Assembly: GCF_016862315.1 (NCBI RefSeq)
Contig: NZ_BOMS01000104.1
Coordinates: 1-64,000 of the forward strand
Direction of reading: 5' to 3'
Origin: Actinoplanes palleronii
GTDB taxonomy: Bacteria; Actinomycetota; Actinomycetes; Mycobacteriales; Micromonosporaceae
DNA length: 64,000 nt
In this document: one piece after another, positions 44,470-53,573 of the stretch
Numbering within the stretch: position 1 is the stretch's first letter
How the letters are laid out: every line of letters begins with the position of its first letter
The notes under the pieces: model-generated
The model's input: only the letters and a program-made list of their open reading frames with translations
The model's database searches: none
What the model was told of the DNA's origin: nothing
Made by a program: the position numbers and the translations under genes

Positions 44470-45627
44470 ATGATCACTAAACGTTCGGCGATCGGGGCCG
44501 TTGTCGCGGTCGCCGGCCTCCTCGCCGGTCCGTTGCCCGCGACGGCCGCGCCCGCCCCGCCGCCGTGGACGGTGGCGTCCGGGCTGGACCATCCGCGCGG
44601 GCTGGCGTTCGGCCCGGACGGGACGCTCTACGTCGCCGAGGCCGGGCACGGTGGCGTCCCGTGCCGCCGGATCCCGGCGGGCGGCCAGGTGGTCGCCGGG
44701 CTGGACCGGACCGGCATCGGGCCGGTGTGCGCCGGGGCGTCCGGCGCGATCGCCGCGATCCGGCACGGCCATGTCCGGCGGATCGTCACCGGCCTTCCGT
44801 CCCCGACGACACCGGCCGACGCGGAGGCGGCCGGTGCGGAGGCGACGGGTGCGGAGACGACCGCGGCATGGGCGGCCGGTGCGCGGGCGGCCGGGCCGTC
44901 GGACGTGACCGTCGACCCGGACGGCGCGCTCTCCTACACGGTGGGGCGGGGTGGCGGCGCGGACCTTCGTACCACAGCGGGGTTGTCCGGAGCGGCGTTG
45001 TCGGACCGCGGCCGATTCGTGATCGCGGACATCGACGCCTATCTGAAGGGGGCGAATCCGGTCTCGGTGCTGACCGTCGACCGGGGCAAGCTCGTAGTGG
45101 ACGCCGGTGGCGACACGCTGCTGCGGGTCGGCCCGCGCGGCCGGATCAGCACGGTGGCGACGTTCCCGCGGCGGATCGTGCCGGCGCCGGCCGGGATGCG
45201 GGGCGGTGCGCGGGCGGGCGCCCCGATCCCGATGGACGCGGTGCCGACCTCGGTGGTGCGCGGCCCGGACGGCGCGTTCTATGTCGGTGAGCTGACCGGC
45301 TTCCCGTTCCCGCCCGGCCAGGCCCGGATCTGGCGGATCGTTCCCGGCGAGCGGCCGCGGGTGTTCGCCACCGGGCTGACCGCCGTCGTCGACCTGGCCT
45401 GGGGCCCGGACCGCACGCTCTACGCCCTGCAGATCTCGCGGCGGGGCCTGCTCTCCGGCGACCGGACCGGCGCGCTGGTCCAGGTCGATCCGGGCGGCCG
45501 GCACCGGGTGGTGGTCGGTGACGGCCTCACCGCGCCGGGCGGCCTGGTCGTCCGGGGCCGGTACGCCTACATCACCGACTGCAGCACCTGCGAGAACACC
45601 GGCTCGGTGGTGCGGGTCAGGCTCTAG
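44470..45627 (+). CDS. secreted ScyD/ScyE-like beta-propeller protein
   Basis: 385 residues. Signal peptide TKRSAIGAVVAVAGLLAGPL-PATAAP with cleavage near residue 30. NHL/strictosidine-synthase-like repeats (GLAFGPDGTLYVAEAGHGGV, SDVTVDPDGALSYTVG, SVVRGPDGAFYVGELTGFPF, DLAWGPDRTLYALQI) match the ScyD/ScyE family of exported propellers. An Ala-rich insert of about 27 residues (AEAAGAEATGAETTAAWAAG) interrupts an early blade. ATG at 44470 follows GGAGGA. The stop TAG at 45625-45627 shares the palindrome CTAG with the stop of the convergent gene. Confidence 0.85.
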   Translation: MITKRSAIGAVVAVAGLLAGPLPATAAPAPPPWTVASGLDHPRGLAFGPDGTLYVAEAGHGGVPCRRIPAGGQVVAGLDRTGIGPVCAGASGAIAAIRHGHVRRIVTGLPSPTTPADAEAAGAEATGAETTAAWAAGARAAGPSDVTVDPDGALSYTVGRGGGADLRTTAGLSGAALSDRGRFVIADIDAYLKGANPVSVLTVDRGKLVVDAGGDTLLRVGPRGRISTVATFPRRIVPAPAGMRGGARAGAPIPMDAVPTSVVRGPDGAFYVGELTGFPFPPGQARIWRIVPGERPRVFATGLTAVVDLAWGPDRTLYALQISRRGLLSGDRTGALVQVDPGGRHRVVVGDGLTAPGGLVVRGRYAYITDCSTCENTGSVVRVRL

Positions 45628-46277
45628 CCCAGCCCGAGGCGCAGCCCGGCCACCCCGGCGGGGGACAGCGGCCGGGCGGTCGCCCGGGACAGGTCGGCCC
45701 GGATCCCGTCCGGCAGCTCCTCGCCCAGCGCGCACAGTGCCGGATAGAGGTCGAGGACCTGCCGGTGGCTGAGCGCCCCGGTGCCGATCAGCAGGCCGTT
45801 GAGCGCGGCCGGGGTCTGGCCGACCTCGCCGCAGAGCTCGCGGCGCCAGGCGGAGTCGTGCACGTGGTCGGCGAACTCGCGGGCGATCCGGTTGCCGGAC
45901 GGCGAACGCAGCCCGCCCAGGGTGTTCTGCCGGAGCCGGCTGATCGGCGGGGCGAGCCGGCACGCGATGCCGAGCCGCCGGGCCAGCTGCGGCACGGTGA
46001 GCACGTCCAGTCCGGCCGCGCAGCCCTCGCAGAGCCGCTGGTACGTCTTGGCGTGGATCACCGTGGCGGGTCGCTGGCAGGCGCCGTCCAGGCCGCAGGA
46101 CGGATCGAGGATGACCTCGGTGAGGGTGCCCTCGTGGTCGAACCGGCCGACCGCGAAGTAGGTGGCCGGGGTGGTGCGGTAGCGAGCCAGGGCGGCGCGG
46201 GCACTGACGTATCCGTCGGGGTCGACGCCGATGCGTGGCACACCGGCTTCGGTGTGCAGTTGGATGAGCCGGAACAT
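45624..46277 (-). CDS. hypothetical protein with paired Cys motifs
   Basis: 217 residues, no recognised family. Central PSCGLDGACQ and YQRLCEGCAAG give two Cys pairs that could bind zinc. A following segment (VLTVPQLARRLGIACRLAPP) has helix-turn-helix character, so a DNA-binding role is possible. ATG at 46277 (GGGAG upstream) is preferred over GTG at 46349, because the longer start would place a promoter-like motif (46344-46363) over the first codons. Convergent with the beta-propeller gene (shared CTAG at the stops) and divergent from the polysaccharide deacetylase. Confidence 0.65.
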   Translation of the reverse strand: MFRLIQLHTEAGVPRIGVDPDGYVSARAALARYRTTPATYFAVGRFDHEGTLTEVILDPSCGLDGACQRPATVIHAKTYQRLCEGCAAGLDVLTVPQLARRLGIACRLAPPISRLRQNTLGGLRSPSGNRIAREFADHVHDSAWRRELCGEVGQTPAALNGLLIGTGALSHRQVLDLYPALCALGEELPDGIRADLSRATARPLSPAGVAGLRLGLG

Positions 46278-46343
46278 TCGTGCACGCTCCCGGGGTGAAG
46301 CGAATTCGGTGTCGTCCTCCGGTACGTCAGCCGCGCGACAATG

Positions 46344-46431
46344 GTTCACTAATCACTCTGAGTAGCTGATTGGTGACCACGTTTGCGCTGGCAGGCGCGT
46401 TGGAAGAAGGCGAAGGTTACTCGGAGTAGCC
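46344..46431. promoter_or_regulatory. repeated operator-like elements in divergent promoter region
   Basis: Element 1 (46344-46363) is GTTCACTAATCACTCTGAGT, followed by GGTGACC at 46372-46378. Element 2 (46417-46431) is TTACTCGGAGTAGCC, containing the palindrome TACTCGGAGTA. Both share ACTC-N-GAGT. Element 1 recurs upstream of the sulfotransferase side of the locus at 54777-54795. The region lies between the Cys-motif protein and the deacetylase start at 46507. Confidence 0.6.
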
Positions 46432-46506
46432 GAAATTGGCTAGGGTGTGGGAGGAGCGTCCCAAGATCGAGCTTTGCTGGCCCGCGACGCTGACGATGGG
46501 GGACGT

Positions 46507-47295
46507 ATGGGGACTACTCTTCCGGCGCTCATGTACCACTCGGTCTCCTCGGTCGGCGGCCCGCTGCGCGACCTCGCGGTCCCGCCGGACCGGCTTGCCG
46601 AGCAGCTCGAGGCGCTGACCGCGGCCGGATATCAGCTGGTCGGACTGACCGAGGCACTCGACCGGCGCGGCCGCGGTGACCCGGCGAAGCTGGTCGCGGT
46701 CACCTTCGACGACGGCTACCGGGACTTCCTCACCGCAGGTGTCCCGGCACTGCGGGCCGCCGGGGCCGGCGCCACCCTCTACGCCTCGGTCGGTCACCTC
46801 GGCGGCCACGCCGGCTGGCTCGGGCGGTGGTCGGCGGACTTCGGCCCGATGCTGACCTGGGACGAGCTCGCCGAGGTCGCCGCGGCCGGGGTGGAGATCG
46901 GCAACCACAGCCTGATCCACCACCCGCTCGACGTGCTCGCCCCGGCCGTGCTGCGCGACGAGATCCACCGCAGCCGCGAGGAACTGGAGCAGCGGCTGGC
47001 GGTGCCGGTGCGGTCGTTCGCGTACCCGCACGGGTATCACGGGCGCCGGGTCCGCGAGGTCGTCGAGGCGGCCGGGCACGACAACGCCACCGAGGTCGGC
47101 CGGCGGCTGCACACCATGGGGCGGCGGTTCGCCGTACCCCGGTTCCAGCCGACGCCGGACCACACCGGTGCCGACCTGCTCGCCCTGGTCGAGGGCGGTG
47201 GGCCGCGCCTGGCGCCGCAGCTCAAACGGCTCGCCCAGCCCGGGTGGCGGCTGGTCCGGCGGGCTGCCCGCAAGGCCGGCCGGACGCTGACGTGA
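46507..47295 (+). CDS. polysaccharide deacetylase (NodB fold)
   Basis: 262 residues. ATG at 46507 with GGGGG 5 bases upstream. NodB motifs: LPALMYHSV at the N-terminus, VAVTFDDGYRDF (metal-ligand Asp pair), IGNHSLIHHPLD (His ligands) and VRSFAYPHGYHG. No signal peptide is evident, so it is cytoplasmic or secreted non-classically. It removes N-acetyl groups from glycans. Coupled to the beta-helix gene by a GTGA overlap. Confidence 0.92.
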   Translation: MGTTLPALMYHSVSSVGGPLRDLAVPPDRLAEQLEALTAAGYQLVGLTEALDRRGRGDPAKLVAVTFDDGYRDFLTAGVPALRAAGAGATLYASVGHLGGHAGWLGRWSADFGPMLTWDELAEVAAAGVEIGNHSLIHHPLDVLAPAVLRDEIHRSREELEQRLAVPVRSFAYPHGYHGRRVREVVEAAGHDNATEVGRRLHTMGRRFAVPRFQPTPDHTGADLLALVEGGGPRLAPQLKRLAQPGWRLVRRAARKAGRTLT

Positions 47296-48632
47296 AGCGG
47301 GCGCTCCTGGCCCTCGCCGTGCTGCTCCCAGTGGTGGCGGCCGCCGTGTGGTTCCGGGCCGAGCTGCTGGGCACCTCGGACACTCCGGCGACGGTCGCGG
47401 AGACCGACGGGTACTGGGTCTCGCCGTACGGGGACGACGACAACGACGGCAGTGCCGCGAACCCGTGGCGGTCGGTGGTCAAGGCCATCGCCAGCGTCCC
47501 CGACGACGCCACCATCCGGTTGCGGGCCGGTGAGTACTCGCCGTTCACCGTCGACCGGCCGGGCCTGACCGTCACCAGCGCGTCCGGTGACCGGGCCACG
47601 ATCGTCGGCAGGTCCGGTACCCGCGATGTGGTGCTGGTGACGGCGAAGGACGTGACCCTGGAGACGCTCGAGGTCAGTGGCTGCGTGCCGAACCCGACGC
47701 CGGACAACAGCACGACCGGCGACCACGGCAGCGGTATCCGGATCGACGGGACCACCGGGGTGACCGTGCACGACGTGCACGTGCACGACGGTTACGGCAC
47801 GAACGCGCTGGGCCTGCCGGTCGGCTGTTACGGCGTCCTGGCCACCGGCGCCCGCGACCTCACGGTCACCGGCAACGAGGTGGACCGCAACGGCGCCGGC
47901 ATCGCGATCTCCGGCGGTGGCCGGGGCGTCCTGGTCGAGGGCAACGACGTGCACGACCAGAACCGGATCGTGCAGAACACCCCGGACGCCGACGACGACT
48001 TCGGCGGGTACGGCCTCGGCACCACGTTCATCACCGACAGCCCCGGGCCGACGTTCCGCGACAACCAGGTCACGCACAACCTCGGGCCGTCCACCGACTA
48101 CGGCGTCGACGGCGGCGGCATGGAGATCTACGCGGCGTCACACGTCGCGGTCACCGGCAACACGTTCGTCGACAACGACGGCGCCCTGGAGACCGGGACC
48201 GGCGACGACCGGGCCTGCACCGGCAACACGTTCACCGGCAACACCGTGGCCAGCCGGGGCCATGAGACCGAACGCGAGTCCTTCACCGGCCTGGTCCTGC
48301 GCTGCGCCACCGGCATGCGGGTCACCGGCAACACGTTTCAGAACCTCAGCCAGTTCACGTTCCTGATCACCCAGGACGGCGAGTTCGCCGGCCCGATCAC
48401 CGGACTGACCATCACCGGCAACGACGTCACCCAGTCCGGCGACGCCGTCCACCGCCTCCAGTTCACCGCCGTCAGCAAGGTCCCGAAAATCACCATCGAC
48501 GCGAACCGCTACCACCTGACGGGGTCGACGTTCGCGGTCATCGCCCCGGCCGGCACCGCCGACACCGGCCACACCGTCGACCTGCCGGCCTGGCAGTCCC
48601 GCACCGGCTTCGACACCACCTCCACGAGCTGA
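47292..48632 (+). CDS. secreted right-handed parallel beta-helix protein
   Basis: 446 residues. N-terminal signal or anchor (KRALLALAVLLPVVAAAVWF), then YWVSPYGDDDNDGSAANPWR, a common start of pectate-lyase-like beta-helices, and many coils with TGN repeats (LTVTGNEVDRNGAGIAISGG, VAVTGNTFVDNDGALETG, MRVTGNTFQNL). Such folds bind or cleave acidic polysaccharides (lyases, epimerases); no catalytic residues can be fixed here. GTG at 47292 overlaps the deacetylase stop, so the pair is one transcript. Confidence 0.88.
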   Translation: MKRALLALAVLLPVVAAAVWFRAELLGTSDTPATVAETDGYWVSPYGDDDNDGSAANPWRSVVKAIASVPDDATIRLRAGEYSPFTVDRPGLTVTSASGDRATIVGRSGTRDVVLVTAKDVTLETLEVSGCVPNPTPDNSTTGDHGSGIRIDGTTGVTVHDVHVHDGYGTNALGLPVGCYGVLATGARDLTVTGNEVDRNGAGIAISGGGRGVLVEGNDVHDQNRIVQNTPDADDDFGGYGLGTTFITDSPGPTFRDNQVTHNLGPSTDYGVDGGGMEIYAASHVAVTGNTFVDNDGALETGTGDDRACTGNTFTGNTVASRGHETERESFTGLVLRCATGMRVTGNTFQNLSQFTFLITQDGEFAGPITGLTITGNDVTQSGDAVHRLQFTAVSKVPKITIDANRYHLTGSTFAVIAPAGTADTGHTVDLPAWQSRTGFDTTSTS

Positions 48633-48671
48633 AGCCCGTTGTGTGTGAAGTTGTGGTGTGGAGCGCGCCGA

Positions 48672-48713
48672 AAGTCCCCACGCAAGCCTGTGACAGCGCC
48701 TGCGTGGGGAGTT
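48672..48713 (+). terminator. hairpin terminator after the beta-helix gene
   Basis: AAGTCCCCACGCA (48672-48684) and TGCGTGGGGAGTT (48701-48713) pair over 13 positions with one mismatch, loop 16 bases, 39 bases past the stop. Confidence 0.7.
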
Positions 48714-48720
48714 CGGGTGA

Positions 48721-48777
48721 CCGGCTGGTCCTCAGGGGTGTCTCAAAGTGCCGGAGGCACCCCCAGGAGCCAGCCGG
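48721..48777. repeat. dispersed hairpin repeat, copy 8
   Basis: CCGGCTGGTCCTCAGGGGTG on the left and CACCCCCAGGAGCCAGCCGG on the right; inner GTGTCTC faces GAGGCAC (wobble pair). It sits between the convergent ends of the beta-helix gene and the polytopic membrane protein. The rest of 48633-48927 shows no gene. Confidence 0.9.
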
Positions 48778-48927
48778 GGGCGGGAGGCGCGCTGCGGTCT
48801 GGAGGAGCGCGGTGTCGCGGGCCTCACGGGCGGGACGTGGCTCGTAGCCTACGGACGGGCGCACGGTATTCGTACCGTAGGGAAGCGGTCGGAAGGCCGG
48901 GCGGTCCGGCGGCATACCGCGGGGTGG

Positions 48928-51243
48928 TCACGGGACGAGGCGGTAGATGACGACGCCGGGGGCCTTGTAGAAGACCTGCCAGTCGGTGGAGGTGCTCAGG
49001 CCGTCGGTGAGTGACGTCAGCGAGCCGGCCGGCAGGGTGCCGAAGTAGGTCGTCTGGCGGTCCATCGAGTCGCTGACCACCAGGTAGTTGGTGGTGTAGC
49101 GCATGGCCTCGACATAGGTTTTCAGGTCGGCGAGCCGGGAGCTGTTGATGTTCCCGGTGAAGTACGGGTCGCCGACCAGCGAGATGTCGACCGAGACGTG
49201 GCCCTTGTTGTAGGAGCCGTAGTTCGCTGCCAGCTTGGTCGGGAAGTTCGGGGCGACCAGGATGATCCCGGCGTCCGGCGCGGCGTGGGCGTAGAGGTAT
49301 TCCGCCGCGGTGATGTCGCCGCGGGAGACGACGTTGACCCGGCTCTGCCCCTGCAGGCCCTGCAGCCCGGCGAACATCAGCGCGGCCGCCATCAGGCCCG
49401 AGCCGATCTTCCAGTACCAGGTGCGGTGCGGCTTGCCACCGGCCCACAGCGTCGCGACCAGCAGCGCGGTGAACGGCAGGGAGAACGCGTAGACCCGGTA
49501 GATCGCCTCGCCGCCGTAGCTGCCACCGGCCAGCGTGGTGATCGGCAGGTAGGCGAGCAGCGCCGCGACCAGCACGGTGCCGAGGCGGCGGCGGGCCCGC
49601 CAGACGGCGAACAGCGCGGTCGCCCACAGGCCGATCGCCAGTGCCCGGGCGACCAGGGCGGAGAACTCCTGCTCCGGGGTGCTCCAGCTCTTCGCGTTGC
49701 CGGAGGCGTTCGCGAAGATGTTGAAGTCGAAGATCGTGTACTGGCTGCTGACCGAACCCATCCGCGGGGCCAGGAACGCGACCAGCACCACGCCGAGCAC
49801 CACCACCAGCAGGCGCGGGCGCAGCACGCCGAGCACCGCCATGGCCACCAGCGGGACCATCATCATCACCGGGGTGAGCTGGTGCGACACCACGATCGCC
49901 GCGAAGATCACGGTGGCCGCGGCGCCGGCCCGGAGCTGGGTGGCGCGGCTCGGCTCGGCGCGTTCCGGCATGTCCCGGGTCAGCCAGCGGTTCAGCCGTC
50001 CGACGCGAGCCGGCGGGCCGGTCATCCAGCGGATCACGATCACCCAGAACGCCAGCATCAGCGGGTAGACGTAGCCCTGCGGGCTGAAATAGCCGATGTC
50101 CACCCACATGGACATCTGCGCCAGCAGGGCGGTGAGCGCGATCACCCGGCGGTTCGCGGTGAACTGCCGGGCCAGTGCCGCGGTCATCAGCGCGTTGAGC
50201 AGCATGCAGGCCAGCGAGGACCAGGCGGCGAACGAGATCGGGTCGAGCCCGGAGACGTGCGAGAGCATCGCCAGCAGCGCGAAGAAGCCGGGCCACTGCT
50301 GGTAGATGTCGCTGGAGTCGATCAGGTGGTGGTTGTCGCGGATCAGCTCGACGACGCCGAGGTGCTTGTAGGTCCAGGCGTACTCGACGGTGCCGCTGAC
50401 GATCGGCACGGTGGCCTGCATGATGGCCGGCACGGCGAGCAGGCCGGCGGTCAGCACCAGCGGGCGGGCCCGGCCGAACAACTCGGTGGTGAAGCCGACG
50501 CCGAGCAGCGCGAGGGCGACCAGGAACGGCACGCCGAGCGTGCTGGACAGGCCGTAGGCGCCGATGTCGGAGGCACTGGTCCGGACCATCGCGATGATCC
50601 ACAACGCGAGCGCGGCGGGCAGCGTGACGAGCGGCAGCCACCGGGTGAGGCGGCCGGCCGGCGGCTGATCCGGATCGGTCAGGCGGGGCCGGGGCCAGCG
50701 CACTCCAGAACGGGTCAGCCGGACCGCCTGCACGGCACCGGTGAGCAGCGAGGCGGCGGCCAGCCCGCCGAGCGAGGCGGCCGGGTTCCAGACGTGCAGC
50801 CAGAGGGTGAGCACGGCCGGCGCGACCGAGGCCGACAGGCTGAGCGCGGCCGCCATCGACCAGGCGGTCAGCCGGTTGCGGACCGGCGCGAAGGCCATCA
50901 CGGCGGCGCCGGGTCCGACGACGATCAGGACCATCAGCAGCATCAGGCGGGTGCCGCCGTGCGGGATCAGCTGGGCGACCAGGCCGGCGGCCCCGGCGAC
51001 GACCGCTGCCGCGGCGAATTCCAGCCGGGCGTCAGTTTCGGTCACGGTCGGCTTGGGGTCCGGATCGACCCTTTGTGGTACGAGGGGGAGCGCCGGCTTG
51101 CGGGCGGCCGTGTTCGTCGGCCACTGCTTGGTGCTCTTCCGTACGTCGGACTTCTTCTTCTTCAGGGCCCGCTGGGCCACGGAAGCAGTCACCGGCGCGA
51201 CGATCGCGGTGGCCTCGGTCTCGGGCGAGCGCTGCTGCGCCAT
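48928..51243 (-). CDS. large polytopic membrane protein of the polysaccharide locus
   Basis: 771 residues. A cytoplasmic N-terminus of about 75 residues with a basic cluster (ALKKKKSDVRKSTKQW), then about 12-14 transmembrane helices, with soluble stretches such as HLIDSSDIYQQWPGFFALLA and a C-terminal extracytoplasmic domain (VSVDISLVGDPYFTGNINSS). The layout resembles GT-C-like glycosyltransferases or O-antigen polymerases, but I find no diagnostic motif. ATG at 51243 with GGGAGG about 9 bases upstream. Last gene of a minus-strand set with two GT2 enzymes, which suggests a role in glycan polymerisation or transfer. Confidence 0.82.
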   Translation of the reverse strand: MAQQRSPETEATAIVAPVTASVAQRALKKKKSDVRKSTKQWPTNTAARKPALPLVPQRVDPDPKPTVTETDARLEFAAAAVVAGAAGLVAQLIPHGGTRLMLLMVLIVVGPGAAVMAFAPVRNRLTAWSMAAALSLSASVAPAVLTLWLHVWNPAASLGGLAAASLLTGAVQAVRLTRSGVRWPRPRLTDPDQPPAGRLTRWLPLVTLPAALALWIIAMVRTSASDIGAYGLSSTLGVPFLVALALLGVGFTTELFGRARPLVLTAGLLAVPAIMQATVPIVSGTVEYAWTYKHLGVVELIRDNHHLIDSSDIYQQWPGFFALLAMLSHVSGLDPISFAAWSSLACMLLNALMTAALARQFTANRRVIALTALLAQMSMWVDIGYFSPQGYVYPLMLAFWVIVIRWMTGPPARVGRLNRWLTRDMPERAEPSRATQLRAGAAATVIFAAIVVSHQLTPVMMMVPLVAMAVLGVLRPRLLVVVLGVVLVAFLAPRMGSVSSQYTIFDFNIFANASGNAKSWSTPEQEFSALVARALAIGLWATALFAVWRARRRLGTVLVAALLAYLPITTLAGGSYGGEAIYRVYAFSLPFTALLVATLWAGGKPHRTWYWKIGSGLMAAALMFAGLQGLQGQSRVNVVSRGDITAAEYLYAHAAPDAGIILVAPNFPTKLAANYGSYNKGHVSVDISLVGDPYFTGNINSSRLADLKTYVEAMRYTTNYLVVSDSMDRQTTYFGTLPAGSLTSLTDGLSTSTDWQVFYKAPGVVIYRLVP

Positions 51244-51266
51244 GTCGAAGGGCCTCCCTGTGGGGT

Positions 51267-52580
51267 TTACGGGTGCTGGCGGAGCTTGGCCCGGGCGGCC
51301 CGCCGTCCCCGCAGATAGGCGCGGGGACCGGCGATCATTCCCCTTCGGTTGGCACCGAGCAGTTCGCGAGGGAAATCGTCCTGCAACGTGGAGACCCGCA
51401 GGCTGTCCTTGCCGGTCAGGTCCCGGTACGCGGTCGGTGCGAGCCGCAGCAGGCGCCAGAGCAGCCCAGGCCGCCCGAGCAGCAGGCTGGTGTACGCCGC
51501 GGTCAGCCCGGTCCCGTACCCGACCATCTGCTTCTGCAGCCCGGCGAAGTCCCGCCGGTGGTAGTGGTGGGTGACCGCGGTCGGCTGGTACACGATCGTC
51601 CCGCCGGCCAGCAGCACCTGGGTGAACGCCAGGGTGTCCTCGGAGCCCATCGCCGGGGTGCCGGCGCCGAGCGCGGTGTCCCAGCCACCGATCCGCTCGA
51701 TCACGCCGGCCCGGAACGTCATGTTCGCGCCGGTGCCGAACGGTGGCAGCGGGTAGAGCGGGTTCTGCCGGTCCGCGCTGGCCGGCCCGAACACGTCCGG
51801 CCGGAAACCGCGGCCCTTGCTGTGCCCGCCGAACTGCTCGAACCAGATCTGCGCCCGGCTCTCCAGCTCGGCCGGCACGATCACGCCGGAGACCACGTCG
51901 GCCTCCGGGTGCTCGGCCAGGGCCCGGGCCACCTCGGCCAGCCAGTGCGGGTCGGCCAGCTCGTCGTCGTCGATCCAAGCCATGATCTGCCCGGGGCAGG
52001 CGGCGACCGCGGCGTTCCGGGCGAAGGACAGCCCGGCCTTCGGCTCCTTGAGGTATTCCACCGGGCCACGGCGGGCTGCCGAGCGGACCACCTCGGCGGT
52101 GGCCTCGGTGGCCGGGGCGTTGTCCACCACCAGGATCCGGAAGCCCGGGTACTGCTGGGCGAGCAGGCTGTCCAGGCAGCGGGCCAGCGCGCCGGGGCGT
52201 TCCCGGGTGCAGACCACCACGGTGATGTCCGGCGCGGCGGCCAGCACGGTGCGCCGGCTCGCGAGGAACGGCGGCTCGGTGGCCGGGGTGAACCCGCCGG
52301 TCGGGATCGCGGCGCCGCCGAGGCGCGGGCGGATCACGTCGCCGAGCTGGTCGTCGATCGCGGCGGCCAGGTCGGCCGGGCTCAGGCCGTACTCCGGGAC
52401 GTCGGCGAGCAGGGCGCCGAGCGGCTCGGTGTGCAGCCGGATCAGTGCCCAGGCCTGGTGGACCCGGCGGCCGTCCGGGCCGATCGCGGCGACCCGCGGC
52501 AGCGGCTCGGAGAGCTCGACGTCGAGCACCACGGCGGGGCGCGAGTCGGCGTCGGTGTCGAACACGGGGGCGGTGGTCAC
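51267..52580 (-). CDS. family 2 glycosyltransferase
   Basis: 437 residues. An N-terminal extension of about 120 residues (VVLDVELSEPLPRVAAIGPD) precedes a GT-A domain: DITVVVCTRERPGALARC, then the DXD-type IMAWIDDDELADPHW and FGTGANMTFRAGVIERIGGW, with SEDTLAFTQVLLAGG supplying the ED motif. Nucleotide-sugar-dependent transferase acting at the membrane face. GTG at 52580 overlaps the stop of the upstream GT2 (GTGA), so the two are co-translated. Confidence 0.92.
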   Translation of the reverse strand: MTTAPVFDTDADSRPAVVLDVELSEPLPRVAAIGPDGRRVHQAWALIRLHTEPLGALLADVPEYGLSPADLAAAIDDQLGDVIRPRLGGAAIPTGGFTPATEPPFLASRRTVLAAAPDITVVVCTRERPGALARCLDSLLAQQYPGFRILVVDNAPATEATAEVVRSAARRGPVEYLKEPKAGLSFARNAAVAACPGQIMAWIDDDELADPHWLAEVARALAEHPEADVVSGVIVPAELESRAQIWFEQFGGHSKGRGFRPDVFGPASADRQNPLYPLPPFGTGANMTFRAGVIERIGGWDTALGAGTPAMGSEDTLAFTQVLLAGGTIVYQPTAVTHHYHRRDFAGLQKQMVGYGTGLTAAYTSLLLGRPGLLWRLLRLAPTAYRDLTGKDSLRVSTLQDDFPRELLGANRRGMIAGPRAYLRGRRAARAKLRQHP

Positions 52581-53533
52581 TGGGCGGGCCTCACTACGGG
52601 GCGCCGGGCGGACCGGCGCGCGCTGACGGTTTCCACGACGCCGCCGACTCCGGCCGCGGCGACTCCGGCGACCACGCCGCCGGCTCGCAGCAGCTGGTCC
52701 AGGCCCTGGCCGCGGACGGCGCCGCCGAGGTGGCGCAGGAACGCCTTGGGCAGCGACCACAGGTAGCTGCGCTCGGCGCCGAGCGGGTCGTTCTGGTGCA
52801 GGCCGGCCATCTGCACCTTGCCGCGGCCCTCCGCGTAGCAGCGCCGCACGAAGAACCGGAAGGAGGCGCGCTCGGCGGGCACCTCGTGCTGGATGACGGC
52901 GCTCGGCACGTACATCCAGCGGCCGCCGCCGACCGCGCTCATCCGCAGGCAGAGGTCGGTGTCCTCGGGCCGGTTGCGGTCACCGAGCTTGCCGAAGCCG
53001 ACCCGGAAGCCGTCCACCGCGAGGAACACGTCCCGGCGGACGATCATGTTGGCCGACCAGACGTTGCGGATCGGCGCGGTCTCGGTGGGCATGCCGGCGT
53101 ACGAGCCGCCGACCGCCCACAGGAACTCGGCCGGCATCCAGCGCGGCGCCGGACCCGCCCAGGCCGGGACGATGGCGCCACCGGTGCCGACCACCCGCGG
53201 GTCGGCGAACGGCTCGATCTGCCGGGCCAGCCACTGCGGGTCGGCGACGATGTCGTCGTCCAGGAACGCGATCAGCGACGTGACCGCGTGCTCCGCGCCG
53301 GTGTTCCGGTTGCCGGAGACGCCCTGCGGATACGCGTTGGCCAGCACGGTGACGCCGGTCAGTTCGGCCCTGGCCCGCTCGAACATCGCCGGGTTGTGGT
53401 CGACGACGACGACGATCTCGGCGGGCTGGTGGGTCTGCGCGCGGGCCGACGCGAGCGTCCGGAGCAGGTAGTCCCAGCGCTTCTCGGTATAGGTGGGCAC
53501 GACGATCGTGATCGCGAGCGGGGAGGGGTTCAC
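52577..53533 (-). CDS. family 2 glycosyltransferase
   Basis: 318 residues. GT-A fold: ITIVVPTYTEKRWDYLLRTL, SLIAFLDDDIVADPQW (DXD), VWSANMIVRRDVFLAVDGF and RPEDTDLCLRMSAVGGG (ED motif). The C-terminus holds a short hydrophobic segment (AGGVVAGVAAAGVGGVVE) that could associate with the membrane. GTG at 53533 with AGGAG about 10 bases upstream. Middle gene of the minus-strand glycosyltransferase set. Confidence 0.92.
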   Translation of the reverse strand: MNPSPLAITIVVPTYTEKRWDYLLRTLASARAQTHQPAEIVVVVDHNPAMFERARAELTGVTVLANAYPQGVSGNRNTGAEHAVTSLIAFLDDDIVADPQWLARQIEPFADPRVVGTGGAIVPAWAGPAPRWMPAEFLWAVGGSYAGMPTETAPIRNVWSANMIVRRDVFLAVDGFRVGFGKLGDRNRPEDTDLCLRMSAVGGGRWMYVPSAVIQHEVPAERASFRFFVRRCYAEGRGKVQMAGLHQNDPLGAERSYLWSLPKAFLRHLGGAVRGQGLDQLLRAGGVVAGVAAAGVGGVVETVSARRSARRPVVRPAQ

Positions 53534-53573
53534 GGGGGGAGTGCTCCTGAGGGCGGGAGAGCGGGGCGGACCG

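Noticed and set aside
49198..51318. 706-codon frame on the plus strand
   Set aside because: Shadow of the polytopic membrane protein on the minus strand.
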